Both the position numbers and the translations under genes were made by a program. Positions 8,357 to 16,601 of a DNA stretch of 64,000 nucleotides are shown piece after piece. Each line of letters opens with the position of its first letter. The stretch's first letter is position 1. The notes under the pieces were generated by a model. It had not been told where the DNA came from, searched no databases, and saw only the letters and a list, made by a program, of their open reading frames with translations. The stretch lies in assembly GCF_000425105.1 (NCBI RefSeq), contig NZ_AULD01000005.1:744001-808000 (forward strand), given 5' to 3'. The stretch comes from Agrococcus lahaulensis DSM 17612 (GTDB lineage Bacteria; Actinomycetota; Actinomycetes; Actinomycetales; Microbacteriaceae).

Positions 8357-9148
8357 ATGAAGATCGTCGTGCTCTTGAAGCCCGTCCCCGACACGTACGG
8401 GCAGCGCGTGCTCGACCTCGAGACCGGCCTCGCCGACCGCGCGGCGAGCGAGACGGTCATCGACGAGATCGGCGAGCGCGCGCTCGAGGCGGCGCTGCGG
8501 CACGCCGAGCAGGCGGGCGACGTCGAGGTCGTCGTGCTCTCGATGGCGCCGGCGGACTCCCAGTCCGCGCTGCGCAAGGGGCTCGCGATGGGCGCCGCCT
8601 CGGCGGTGCACGTCGCCGACGAGCGGCTCGCGGGCGCCGACTACGTGCGCACCGCCGAGGTGCTCGCCGCGGCCCTGCGGAAGACGGGCTTCGACCTCGT
8701 CATCACGGGCGACGCGTCGACCGACGGCACGGGCGGCGTGATGGCGGCGATGCTCGCCGAGCTGCTCGACGCCCCCGGCATCACGCGGCTCGAGTCGCTC
8801 GAGATCACGGCGGATGCGGTGCGCGGCACGCGCGCGACCGACGGCGGGTCGATGGTCGTCCAGGCGGCGCTGCCGGCCGTCGTCTCGGTGACGGAGGCGC
8901 TGCCCGACCCGCGCTTCCCGGCGCTCCGCGGCATCATGAACGCGAAGAAGAAGCCGGTCGAGCAGCTCACGCTCGACGACCTGCCGCTCGACGAGGTCGG
9001 TGCGGCGCTCGACGAGACGGCCTCGCCGCGCTCGATCATGCTGTCGGTCGCCGAGCGGCCGCCGCGCTCGGCGGGCACCATCATCACCGACGAGGGCGAC
9101 GCGGGCGAGCGCATCGCGGCCTTCCTGGCCGAGCGGAGGCTCGCGTGA
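8357..9148 (+). CDS. etfB: Electron transfer flavoprotein beta subunit
   Basis: 263 residues starting [16 protein letters not shown], the typical EtfB N-terminus, with AAGGGA as ribosome site. The AMP-binding loop region ([22 protein letters not shown] and [22 protein letters not shown]) and [20 protein letters not shown] are conserved. With EtfA it accepts electrons from acyl-CoA dehydrogenases, three of which are encoded in this window. Its stop overlaps the etfA start (GTGA). A TACCGT box at 8317-8322 could be its -10 element. Confidence 0.95.
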   Translation: MKIVVLLKPVPDTYGQRVLDLETGLADRAASETVIDEIGERALEAALRHAEQAGDVEVVVLSMAPADSQSALRKGLAMGAASAVHVADERLAGADYVRTAEVLAAALRKTGFDLVITGDASTDGTGGVMAAMLAELLDAPGITRLESLEITADAVRGTRATDGGSMVVQAALPAVVSVTEALPDPRFPALRGIMNAKKKPVEQLTLDDLPLDEVGAALDETASPRSIMLSVAERPPRSAGTIITDEGDAGERIAAFLAERRLA

Positions 9149-10110
9149 ACCCCATCCTCGTGCTGCTGCCCGCCGCCCCCGCGGGCGGCCTCATCGCCGG
9201 CACCGCCGAGGCGATCGGCGCGGCCGCCTCCATCGGCACGCCGATCGCGGTCGTGACCGGGCCCGCGGATGCGCTGCCGGAGCTCGCCGAGCAGGCCGCG
9301 TCCTTCGGCGCGGTGCGCGTGCACACCGCGGTCGTCGAGGGCCCCGAGCTCGGCGCGCCCGCGGCAGATGCGTTCGAGGCCGCCGCTCGGCTCGTGCAGC
9401 CCGAGCTCGTGCTCGTGCCCGCGACGGTCGAGGGCCGCGAGGCGGCCGGCCGGCTCGCCGCGCGGCTCCGCGCCCCGATCGCCGCCGACATCGTCGGCGT
9501 CACGCGCGACGAGCAGGGCGTCGTCGTCCGCCACTCCGTCTACGGCGGCGCGTACGACGTCGAGTCCGCCGCGACCTACGGCCCGCTCATCGCGACGATG
9601 CGGCTCGGCTCGATCGACGACCGCGCCGAGGCGGCGACGCCCGACGTCCAGCCCCTCGAGGTCACCGCATCCGGTCGCCGCGCCGCCACGATCGAGCGCT
9701 TCGAGCCGGTGACGCAGGTCTCGACGCGGCCCGACCTCCGCACGGCGAAGCGCATCGTCTCGGGTGGTCGCGGGCTCGGCTCGAAGGAGCAGTTCGCGCT
9801 CATCGAGCAGCTCGCCGACACCCTCGGCGCCGCGGTCGGCGCCTCGCGCGCCGCGGTCGACGCCGGCTACGTCGACCCGAGCGCGCAGGTCGGGCAGACC
9901 GGCACGTCGGTCTCGCCCGACCTCTACCTCGCGGTCGGCATCTCCGGCGCGATCCAGCACCGCGCCGGCATGCAGACGGCGAAGACGATCGTCGCGATCG
10001 ACCGGGATGCGTCGGCCCCGATCTTCGAGATCGCCGACCTCGGCGTCGTGGGCGACCTGTTCACGATCGTGCCGCAGCTCACCGCGGCGCTCGAGGCGCG
10101 GAAGGGCTGA
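9145..10110 (+). CDS. etfA: Electron transfer flavoprotein alpha subunit
   Basis: 321 residues from GTG. The N-terminal domain is diverged, but the C-terminal FAD domain is clear: [81 protein letters not shown] and [11 protein letters not shown]. It holds FAD and, with EtfB, carries electrons to a membrane oxidoreductase. Two nucleotides after its stop begins a b-type cytochrome gene instead of the usual ETF-quinone oxidoreductase. Confidence 0.95.
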   Translation: MNPILVLLPAAPAGGLIAGTAEAIGAAASIGTPIAVVTGPADALPELAEQAASFGAVRVHTAVVEGPELGAPAADAFEAAARLVQPELVLVPATVEGREAAGRLAARLRAPIAADIVGVTRDEQGVVVRHSVYGGAYDVESAATYGPLIATMRLGSIDDRAEAATPDVQPLEVTASGRRAATIERFEPVTQVSTRPDLRTAKRIVSGGRGLGSKEQFALIEQLADTLGAAVGASRAAVDAGYVDPSAQVGQTGTSVSPDLYLAVGISGAIQHRAGMQTAKTIVAIDRDASAPIFEIADLGVVGDLFTIVPQLTAALEARKG

Positions 10111-10112
10111 CG

Positions 10113-12083
10113 GTGGAGCGAGCGGTGGCGGTGCGCCGGGGGCTCCCGCGCGTGCCCGGCGGCGAGCCGTGGCCGCCGGTGTCGGACGTCGCCGTGGCCG
10201 CGGGCGGCGAGTCTTCGCCCGCGCCTTCGTCGAGCAGCGCGCCCGCCCTCTCTCGCTCGTCGAGCAGCGCGCCCGCCCTCTCCCGGTCGTCGAGTAGCGC
10301 GCATAGCGCGCGTATCGAGACGGATCCGCCGCCGCCTCCCGCTGCCGCGGTCCCGGACGTCGCCGACGCGGCACCGGAGCCCGCTCCCGTCGCCTCGCAG
10401 TCGGCGGCAACCACGTCGATCCGCCGCGGCTTGCCCCGCGTCGCTGGCGGGGAGCCGTGGCCGCCCGTGACCGGTGCGGCCGCGGCCACCGCGGCGCCCG
10501 TCGAGCAGTCGACCGCCGAGCCGGCGCGCGGGCCCGCCCCGCTGGGTGGTATCGATTCGTCGCCTGCCGCCCCCGCCGAGCGGCACATCGGTACCACCCC
10601 TGCTGCTGACGCCGCGTCGGGTGGTACCGATTCGTCGGCTGCCGCTCCCGTCGAGCGGCACATCGGTACCACCCACGACGCCGGCGCCGCGATCCGCCGC
10701 GGGTTGCCGCGCGTGCGCGGCGGTGAGCCGTGGCCGCCCGCCGGCGCCGCCGCGTCGAGGAGCGCGCAGAGCGCGCGTATCGAGACGGAGTCGGCGGGTC
10801 TCGATACGCCGCCTGCGGCGGCTACTCGACCAGCGGAGGTGGAGGCGCCTGCCTCCACCCGTTCGTCGAGTAGCGCGCGCAGCGCGCGTATCGAAACGGA
10901 GCCGGCGGGTCTCGATACGCCGCCTGCGGCGGCTACTCGACCAGCGGGGGTGGAGGCGCCTGCGGCGGCTACTCGACCAGCGGAGGTGGAGCCGCCTGCC
11001 CCCACCCGTTCGTCGAGTAGCGCGCAGAGCGCGCGTATCGAGACGGAGGCGAGTGGTCTCGATACGCCGCCTGCGGCGGCTACTCGACCAGCGGAAGGTG
11101 CGGCGACGGCTCGACCAACGCCGGCGGCCAAGCCGACCGCCGCTGCGACGAAGCCCGCGGCCGCAGCCGCCGCTGCCGCCCCGTCGATGCGGCCGGTGAC
11201 GCCGCGCCAGTGGATCGCGACGGGCGTCATCGTCGCGCTCGCGATCATCGGCCTCGCCACGATCGTCGTCGCGATCGCGCGATGGTTCGTCGGCCTCGAG
11301 CCCGTCGCGGCGTTCATGCAGCAGTACTCCGGCACCTACGACCTGCCCGAGGGGGCGCCCGTCGGTCTGCCGCCGTGGCTCAACTGGTCGCACTTCTTCA
11401 ACTCGCTGCTCATCGTGCTCATCATCCGCTCGGGCCTGCAGGTGCGGTACGAGCGGAAGCCCGACGCCTACTGGACCCCTAAGCGCGGCGGGAAGAAGAC
11501 GTCCCTCTCGGTCTGGCTCCACACGAGCCTCGACGTGCTCTGGGTCGTGAACGGGCTCGTCTTCGTCGTGCTGCTGTTCGCGACCGGTCAGTGGATGCGG
11601 ATCGTGCCGACGAGCTTCGAGGTCTTCCCGCACGCAATCTCCGCGGGCCTGCAGTACGTCTCGCTCGACTGGCCGACCGAGCACGGCTGGGTGAACTACA
11701 ACGCGCTCCAGCAGCTCGCCTACTTCACCACCGTGTTCGTCGCCGCGCCGCTCGCGATCATCACGGGCATCCGCATGAGCCGCTGGTGGCCGCAGGGCAA
11801 GGCCGGCCTCGATCGCGCCCTCCCGGTCGAGTGGGCGCGCGCCGTGCACTTCCCCGTGATGCTCTACTTCGTCGTCTTCATCGTGCTGCACGTGCTGCTC
11901 GTGCTCACGACCGGGGCGCTGCGCAACCTCAACCACATGTACGCCGCGCGGGAGGCCGACGACTGGCTCGGCTTCGCGCTCTTCGCGGCCTCGCTGCTCG
12001 TCATCGCCGCCGCGTGGTTCGCCGCGCGGCCGTCGCTGCTCGTGCCGATCGCGCAGCGCTTCGGCACCGTTTCCTCGCGTTGA
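10113..12083 (+). CDS. Cytochrome b561-type membrane protein with a repeat-built N-terminal tail
   Basis: 656 residues from GTG 10113 (GGAAGGG upstream, 2 nt after etfA). Residues about 366-650 form a cytochrome b/b6-like domain: an N-terminal helix, a loop, then helices with histidines in NWSHFFNS, WLHTSLDVLW, AVHFPVMLYF and IVLHVLLVL, suited to bind two hemes as in hydrogenase or formate dehydrogenase cytochromes b. Residues 1-358 are low-complexity and probably disordered. They hold three copies of RRGLPRVxGGEPWPP (near residues 8, 104 and 195) and long stretches that are direct translations of two DNA repeat families. The frame stays open throughout, which suggests selection against stops. 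A role in moving electrons from ETF to quinone is inferred from position only. Confidence 0.8.
   Translation: MERAVAVRRGLPRVPGGEPWPPVSDVAVAAGGESSPAPSSSSAPALSRSSSSAPALSRSSSSAHSARIETDPPPPPAAAVPDVADAAPEPAPVASQSAATTSIRRGLPRVAGGEPWPPVTGAAAATAAPVEQSTAEPARGPAPLGGIDSSPAAPAERHIGTTPAADAASGGTDSSAAAPVERHIGTTHDAGAAIRRGLPRVRGGEPWPPAGAAASRSAQSARIETESAGLDTPPAAATRPAEVEAPASTRSSSSARSARIETEPAGLDTPPAAATRPAGVEAPAAATRPAEVEPPAPTRSSSSAQSARIETEASGLDTPPAAATRPAEGAATARPTPAAKPTAAATKPAAAAAAAAPSMRPVTPRQWIATGVIVALAIIGLATIVVAIARWFVGLEPVAAFMQQYSGTYDLPEGAPVGLPPWLNWSHFFNSLLIVLIIRSGLQVRYERKPDAYWTPKRGGKKTSLSVWLHTSLDVLWVVNGLVFVVLLFATGQWMRIVPTSFEVFPHAISAGLQYVSLDWPTEHGWVNYNALQQLAYFTTVFVAAPLAIITGIRMSRWWPQGKAGLDRALPVEWARAVHFPVMLYFVVFIVLHVLLVLTTGALRNLNHMYAAREADDWLGFALFAASLLVIAAAWFAARPSLLVPIAQRFGTVSSR
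10227..10322 (+). repeat. Three 30-bp units of the GTCGAG repeat inside the cytochrome gene
   Basis: Units start at 10227, 10257 and 10287 with TCGTCGAGCAGCGCGC or TCGTCGAGTAGCGCGC. The first two encode SSSSAPALSR in tandem; the third runs on into the full element with inner arms GCGCGCAT/AGCGCGC and the right arm GTATCGAGAC. The 30-bp period keeps the reading frame. Confidence 0.75.
10544..10674 (+). repeat. Two 56-bp inverted-repeat elements (GGGTGGTACCGAT ends) inside the gene
   Basis: Copy 1 is 10544-10599, copy 2 is 10619-10674, start to start 75 bp. Both end in 13-bp inverted repeats GGGTGGTAyCGAT / ATCGGTACCACCC (perfect in copy 2, one mismatch in copy 1) around a 30-nt centre. They are translated as GGxDSSxAAPxERHIGTT. 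This is a different family from the GTCGAG repeats. Confidence 0.75.
10754..11094 (+). repeat. Alternating GTCGAG repeat copies in both orientations within the gene
   Basis: Forward copies (TCGAGTAGCGCGC...GCGTATCGAGAC) lie at about 10754-10786, 10861-10899 and 11008-11046. Reverse copies (GGTCTCGATACGCC...GGCTACTCGACCAGCGG) lie at 10797-10836, 10908-10947 and 11055-11094, with a truncated one at 10956-10983. Forward copies are read as SSSSAxSARIETE, reverse ones as GLDTPPAAATRPA. Each is in the frame that avoids the TAG of GAGTAG. Confidence 0.8.
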
Positions 12084-12090
12084 CCCGCCC

Positions 12091-12125
12091 GGGGTCCGCC
12101 GGGGGTCATCCCCCAGGCGGATCCC
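12091..12125 (+). terminator. GC-rich hairpin terminator after the etf-cytochrome operon
   Basis: GGGGTCCGCCGGGGG (12091-12105), loop tcat, and the near-perfect complement to 12125 form a long stem 8 nt after the stop. No T-run follows, as is common in actinobacteria. Confidence 0.6.
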
Positions 12126-12173
12126 GGGACGGCCGGGTGGTCGCGGCAGCCGCTCCCGCCTAGCGTTGCTCGC

Positions 12174-12989
12174 ATGACCGTCCCCAACCCCGCACAGGGC
12201 CAGGCGATGCAGCAGGCTCCGGCCCAGCAGCCGTACGTGCCGCCCCTCGCTCCGACGCAGCCGACGACGCCCCGCCCGCCGCTGTCGAAGGCCGACGCCC
12301 ACCGCGCCCGCCTCGCCGGCGGCATCGGCGGCGGCATCGCGTGGCTCGGCCTCGGCATCTCGCAAGCGGCGATCCTCCTGCTCGCGCTGCCCTTCATCGT
12401 CGGCGCAGTCATCTTCGGCGTCGGCTTCGCCCTGAGCGACGGCGGCCCGAGCGCGACCGGCGGCGTCTGGCCGCAGCTCGGCGACTGGCTCGGCTCCGCG
12501 GGCGGCATCGCCGTCATCGCCGCGATCCCGCTCGGCGTCGTCGTCTGGCTCGTCGGCCTCTGGATCAGCGCACGCATGCTGCGCCGCGGGGGTGTGCACC
12601 GCCCCGTCGGCGTCACGTGGGCGGGCTTCGGCATCGCCGCGGCCGCGAACATCGTGCTCGGGAGCCTCGGCTCCGTCACGATCGGCCCGATGCTCGGCGG
12701 CTTCCCCTTCCTCGGCGGGCCGAACCTCGACCTCGACCCGAGCGACTCCGACTGGGGCGCGCAGGGCTGGAGCGGCGACCCGGGCGACTTCGACCCGAGT
12801 GCGATCGACCCGAGCCTCCTCGAGCGCATCGCCGACCCCGGCCAGCTCGTCGCCCTCGCAGGGCCGTGGGTCGCGCTCGGCTCGCTCGCCTCGCTCGTCG
12901 TGCCGATCATCCTGAGCATCTTCGCCTGGTGGTGGATGGCGCACGCGCTCCGCGCTCCCGCCCGGCCGGAGGCCGACGCCACCACCTGA
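12174..12989 (+). CDS. Membrane protein of unknown function with Pro/Gln-rich N-terminus
   Basis: 271 residues. Residues 1-40 are rich in Pro, Gln and Ala; four hydrophobic segments follow (about 42-78, 101-130, 147-170, 228-256). Between the third and fourth is an acidic Asp/Ser-rich loop (NLDLDPSDSDWG onward) that should face outside. No family is recognised. The start is supported by TAGCGT 7 nt before ATG, a leaderless-type arrangement. A TauE/SafE exporter gene follows 35 nt after the stop and may or may not be co-transcribed. Confidence 0.75.
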   Translation: MTVPNPAQGQAMQQAPAQQPYVPPLAPTQPTTPRPPLSKADAHRARLAGGIGGGIAWLGLGISQAAILLLALPFIVGAVIFGVGFALSDGGPSATGGVWPQLGDWLGSAGGIAVIAAIPLGVVVWLVGLWISARMLRRGGVHRPVGVTWAGFGIAAAANIVLGSLGSVTIGPMLGGFPFLGGPNLDLDPSDSDWGAQGWSGDPGDFDPSAIDPSLLERIADPGQLVALAGPWVALGSLASLVVPIILSIFAWWWMAHALRAPARPEADATT

Positions 12990-13024
12990 ACGGCGGATGC
13001 GGCCGGTCACGGCAGGATGGACGG

Positions 13025-13819
13025 GTGACCGACGATCTCGAGACCCCGCACCGCCGACCGCTCTGGTCGCTCATCGGGATCGGGCTTTTCGCCGGGTTCC
13101 TCTCGGGCATGTTCGGGATCGGCGGCGGCATCGTCATCGTGCCGCTCCTCGTGCTCGCCGCCGGCTTCGAGCGCCGGCTCGCGGCCGGCACCTCGCTCGC
13201 CGCGATCGTGCCCGCCGCGCTCGTCGGCGTCGCGAGCTACGCGGCGCTCGAGCAGGTCGACTGGCTCGTCGCCCTCATCCTCGTGATCGGCTCCGTGACC
13301 GGCGCGCAGGTCGGAGCCCACCTGCTGCACCGGCTGCCGCTGCTCGCCATCCGCTGGGCGTTCATCGTCTTCCTCGCGGCCGTCGCGGTGAGCCTCTTCC
13401 TCGTCGTCCCCTCGCGCGAGGCGGAGCTCGAGCTCACGGTGCTGCCGATCATCGGGCTCGTCGCGCTCGGCTTCTGCACGGGCGTGCTCTCGGGCATCCT
13501 CGGCGTCGGCGGCGGCATCATCATCGTGCCGATGCTCATCCTGCTCTTCGGCCAGAGCGACCTCGTCGCGAAGGGCACGTCGCTCGCGATGATGATCCCG
13601 ACCGCGATCTCGGGCACGATCGGCAACCTGCGCCGGAAGAACGTCGACTTGCGCTCCGCGCTCATCGTCGGGCTCTCGGCGTGCGTCACGACCGCGCTCG
13701 GCGCGGCCGCCGCCAATGCGCTCGACCCGCGCACCGCATCCATCATCTTCGCCGTCTTCCTCGCGGTGCTCATCGTGCGGCTCGTGATCGAGGCGGTGCA
13801 GTCGAGCCGCAAGCCATGA
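13025..13819 (+). CDS. TauE/SafE-family sulfite exporter-like permease
   Basis: 264 residues from GTG 13025 (CAGGAT 6 nt upstream, also AGGATGG as possible ribosome site). The family signature appears twice, once per half: SGMFGIGGGIVIVPLLVL near residue 25 and SGILGVGGGIIIVPMLILLF near residue 155, each followed by A.GTSLA, with eight hydrophobic segments in all. Members export sulfite, sulfoacetate or other organosulfur anions, but many have unknown substrates. It overlaps the next gene by 4 nt. Confidence 0.9.
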   Translation: MTDDLETPHRRPLWSLIGIGLFAGFLSGMFGIGGGIVIVPLLVLAAGFERRLAAGTSLAAIVPAALVGVASYAALEQVDWLVALILVIGSVTGAQVGAHLLHRLPLLAIRWAFIVFLAAVAVSLFLVVPSREAELELTVLPIIGLVALGFCTGVLSGILGVGGGIIIVPMLILLFGQSDLVAKGTSLAMMIPTAISGTIGNLRRKNVDLRSALIVGLSACVTTALGAAAANALDPRTASIIFAVFLAVLIVRLVIEAVQSSRKP

Positions 13820-14430
13820 TGCGCCGGCTCGTGCCGCTGCTGATCGGCACCCTCTTCACGGGCATCGGCGCGGCCGTGCTCGCGGCGATGCTCGCGGGGC
13901 GGCGGCGCTGGGCGCTCGACGTCGAGACGCTCGTGCTGCTCGTGCCGGCGGCGTTCGTCGTCGTCGGCGCGCTGCTCGGCGGCTTCGCGGTGCGGGGGAT
14001 GCTGCGCGAGCGGCGACGGCGGGCGATGCCGCTCGCGGCGGCGCGGCTTCAGCCCGCGGCGGTGACCGGCGAGGGGCGCTGGGCGCTCGCGGACGTCGCG
14101 GGCGAGCTCGCCCGACGGCTCGTCGACAGCCCGTGCGCCGTGCATCACGCGGGCGAGCACGTCGAGGTGCGGTGGCGCGTCGGCTCGTGGGGCGAGGAGC
14201 GCTGCGAGCTGCGCGACGCGGGCGGGGGAGAGCTCGAGCACGCTGACGTCATCGAGACGCCGACCGCGATGCTGCGCCAGGGCGGTGGCTCGACCGTGCG
14301 CGTCGGCGCGCCGGGTCGGGCGCTCGCGTCGGCCGGCGCGCGCGAGGAGCTCGACACGCTCGAGCGGCTCGCGGTGCACGACGCGCTCGACGAGGCGCTC
14401 GCGGTGTCGGGGTGGCGGCGCCGCGGCTGA
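13816..14430 (+). CDS. Small membrane-anchored protein of unknown function
   Basis: 204 residues starting MMRRLVPLLIGTLFTGIGAA; the start overlaps the stop of the TauE-like gene. Two transmembrane segments (about 5-30 and 38-63) precede a soluble region containing VHHAGEHVEVRWRVGSWGEE. No known domain is recognised. Translational coupling suggests work alongside the exporter. Confidence 0.7.
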   Translation: MMRRLVPLLIGTLFTGIGAAVLAAMLAGRRRWALDVETLVLLVPAAFVVVGALLGGFAVRGMLRERRRRAMPLAAARLQPAAVTGEGRWALADVAGELARRLVDSPCAVHHAGEHVEVRWRVGSWGEERCELRDAGGGELEHADVIETPTAMLRQGGGSTVRVGAPGRALASAGAREELDTLERLAVHDALDEALAVSGWRRRG

Positions 14431-14447
14431 GGCACCGCGAGCGAGGG

Positions 14448-15713
14448 CTACTTCGCGATGTCGATCTGCTCGGTGGGCGGCGGCAGCGTGAGCGTGCCGG
14501 TGCGGCTCATGCGGTCGGAGCGGCGCACGCGGATCCACCAGATGGCGCCCACCGCGAAGGCCAGGAGGCAGGTGGCCGCCGCGACGAGGAGTCCCGCTCG
14601 GGGACCCCACGCATCCGCCACCCAGCCGACGATCGGGGCGCCGATCGGGGTGCCGCCCATGAAGACCGCGCCGTAGAGCGCCATCACGCGGCCCCGCATC
14701 TCGGGCGCGCTCGTGAGCTGCACCATCGAGTTGGCGTTCGTCATGAACAGCTGGGCCGTGAAGCCGGCGACGACGAGCGCGACGCCGAACAGCACGATGT
14801 GGGGCGAGACCGCCGCCGCGAGGCAGCCGAGGACGAAGAGGCCGAGGCCGCCGATGATGAGCGTCCAGCGGGGCCGCGCCGCGCGGGCGGCGAGCAGCGC
14901 ACCCGAGACGGAGCCGATCGCCATCGCGCTCGAGAGGATGCCGAAGGTGTCGGCCTGCGCCTCGTACTCGACGCTCGTCATCGTCGAGATGTAGATGGGG
15001 AAGTTGAGCCCGAACGTGCCGAGGATGAACGCCATCGTGAAGACGATGAGCAGGTCGCCGCGCTTCTTCACGTAGCGGAAGCCCGCGACGATGTCGCCGA
15101 GCCCCTTCGCGCCGCGCGGGCTCGGCCGCAGCTCGTCGGTGCGCAGCCGCAGGAGCGCGACGATCATCGCGACGAACGTCACGGCGTTGATGAGGAAGAC
15201 GGGGCCGGGCGCGACGAGCGCGATCAGGAGGCCCGCGACGGCCGGTCCGATCAGCCGCGCGCCGTGGAACGAGGCGGAGTTGAGGGCGACCGCGTTGGCG
15301 ATGTCCTCCTGCCCGACGATCTGCGACACGAACGCCTGGCGCGCGGGGTTGTCGAACGACTGCACGATGCCGAAGGCGAGCGCGAACAGCTGCACGTGCC
15401 ACAGCTCCACGACGCCCGCGGTGACGACGATGCCGAGGATGAGGGCGAGCACGCCCATCGCCGATTGGGTGACGAGCAGCACCTTGCGGCGGTCGTACTT
15501 GTCGGCGATGAGGCCCGAGACCGGCACGAGCAGCAGCTGCGGCCCGAACTGCAGCGCCATGTTGATGCCGACCGCGGTCGCGTCGTTGTTCGTCAGCACC
15601 GTGAGCACGGTCCACGACAGCGCGGTGGACTGCATCCACGCGCCGATGTTCGAGATGAGGGCGCCGGTGAACCAGGTGCGGTAGTTGAACAGTCGCAGCG
15701 ACCGGAACATCAT
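14448..15713 (-). CDS. MFS transporter (DHA3-like efflux type)
   Basis: 421 residues with twelve hydrophobic segments. The N-terminus MFRSLRLFNYRTWFTGALIS and the first-loop block SGLIADKYDRRKVLL match enterobactin/macrolide-type exporters (DHA3, MFS_3). The long in-frame upstream extension is rejected: ATG 15713 forms an ATGA overlap with the stop of the MarR gene. Export of a toxic compound sensed by that MarR protein is the likely role. Confidence 0.88.
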   Translation of the reverse strand: MMFRSLRLFNYRTWFTGALISNIGAWMQSTALSWTVLTVLTNNDATAVGINMALQFGPQLLLVPVSGLIADKYDRRKVLLVTQSAMGVLALILGIVVTAGVVELWHVQLFALAFGIVQSFDNPARQAFVSQIVGQEDIANAVALNSASFHGARLIGPAVAGLLIALVAPGPVFLINAVTFVAMIVALLRLRTDELRPSPRGAKGLGDIVAGFRYVKKRGDLLIVFTMAFILGTFGLNFPIYISTMTSVEYEAQADTFGILSSAMAIGSVSGALLAARAARPRWTLIIGGLGLFVLGCLAAAVSPHIVLFGVALVVAGFTAQLFMTNANSMVQLTSAPEMRGRVMALYGAVFMGGTPIGAPIVGWVADAWGPRAGLLVAAATCLLAFAVGAIWWIRVRRSDRMSRTGTLTLPPPTEQIDIAK

Positions 15714-16129
15714 CGTTCGGCGAGCCTCTGGATGATCGGGATGGCCCGCGCGAGCGCCTCGCGGTCCTCGGGGCTCAGCGCCTCGATCGCCTCGGCGAGC
15801 GCGCGGTTGCGGCGCTCGCGCGTCTCGGCGATCATCTGCTCGCCCTTCTCGCTGATCGTGAAGAGCACCATGCGGCCGTCGCTCGGGTGGTCGCGGCGCT
15901 CGACGTAGCCGAGCGACTCCAGGTGCTGGAGCGTCTTGACCATGCTCGGCGGCTTCACGCCCTCGCACGCGGCGATGCGGGCGAGCGTGGGCTCCTCGAC
16001 GACCTGCAGGGCGCCGAGTGCTGAGAGGTGGTGGAGCGAGAGCGCCTCGTCGACCCGCTCGGCGCGCATCCGCCTGCCCATGCGCACGAGAGCGACCCGG
16101 AAGGCGTCGGCGAGGGCGATGGTCGGCAT
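15710..16129 (-). CDS. MarR-family regulator of the adjacent MFS exporter
   Basis: 139 residues. Winged helix: LARIAACEGVKPPSMVKTLQHLESLGYV as HTH, RRDHPSDGRMVLFTISEKG as wing. It precedes and overlaps the exporter gene by 4 nt, the classic autoregulated efflux layout. TAGACT 6 nt before ATG suggests a leaderless transcript, and the same bases form an imperfect palindrome that may be its operator. Confidence 0.9.
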   Translation of the reverse strand: MPTIALADAFRVALVRMGRRMRAERVDEALSLHHLSALGALQVVEEPTLARIAACEGVKPPSMVKTLQHLESLGYVERRDHPSDGRMVLFTISEKGEQMIAETRERRNRALAEAIEALSPEDREALARAIPIIQRLAER

Positions 16130-16165
16130 TTCGTTAGTCTACCAAACGACCCGCCGAGAGGTCGA
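16129..16165 (-). promoter_or_regulatory. Leaderless promoter overlapped by a MarR-type operator
   Basis: Minus strand: TCGACC (16160-16165), 18 nt, TAGACT (16136-16141), then 6 nt to the ATG. TTTCGTTAGTCTACCAAA (16129-16146, plus strand) is an imperfect palindrome centred on 16138 that covers the -10 box. The AT-rich composition stands out from the surroundings. Confidence 0.6.
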
Positions 16166-16205
16166 CCGGGTCCGCGCACCGATCGGCGCGCGGGATGGGA
16201 GCGAG

Positions 16206-16538
16206 TCAGCCGTTCGAGGCGGCGGAGGCGGCGCTCGCGGAGTCGGCGGGCGCGACCGGCGCGGGGGCCGGCACGGGCTCGGGAGCCGACACCGCCTCGG
16301 CGGACGCGGGCGCCTCGGTGGGGGAGGGCGCGACGATGGTGCCCGCGGCGGCCTTCGTCTCCGGCGGCGCTCCCGCGCCCGCGCTCGCCCGGTCGCCCCG
16401 CAGCTCGATGCCCGCGACGGGCGCACCGGCCGCATCCTGCACCTGCATCGCGCTCGCGATCCCCATCGCGCCGACGCTGAGGCCCGCGAGGGTCAGCGCC
16501 CCCGCGGTGCCGACGAGCACCCACTGCTTCCGCTGCAT
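16206..16538 (-). CDS. Small membrane-anchored Ala/Pro-rich protein
   Basis: 110 residues from ATG 16538 (GGAGG just upstream), in preference to an in-frame start at 16598 with no ribosome site. A Lys/Arg start MQRKQW is followed by one hydrophobic segment (about 7-28) and then a low-complexity tail rich in Ala, Pro, Glu and Ser. It probably sits in the membrane with the tail outside. No family recognised. A 10-bp inverted repeat at 16580-16601 lies upstream and shares CTCTCAT with the region before the two-component operon. Confidence 0.65.
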   Translation of the reverse strand: MQRKQWVLVGTAGALTLAGLSVGAMGIASAMQVQDAAGAPVAGIELRGDRASAGAGAPPETKAAAGTIVAPSPTEAPASAEAVSAPEPVPAPAPVAPADSASAASAASNG

Positions 16539-16579
16539 GCCTCCAGCCTCGCCGGTCTCGGTGAGGGCAGGAGGACGCT

Positions 16580-16601
16580 CAGATGAGAGGGCTCTCATCT
16601 G
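16580..16601. promoter_or_regulatory. Perfect 10-bp inverted repeat CAGATGAGAG-GG-CTCTCATCTG
   Basis: Two 10-bp arms around GG overlap the stop of the phosphotransferase gene and lie about 40 nt before the small membrane gene. There is no T-run. CTCTCAT recurs at 17883-17889 upstream of the histidine kinase, so it may be a response-regulator site; it could equally act as a short hairpin. Confidence 0.5.

Noticed and set aside
10113-11186. Frameshifted or pseudogenised upstream part of the cytochrome gene
   Set aside because: The frame is continuous, has a good ribosome site 2 nt after etfA, and carries conserved RRGLPR..GGEPWPP motifs between the repeats.
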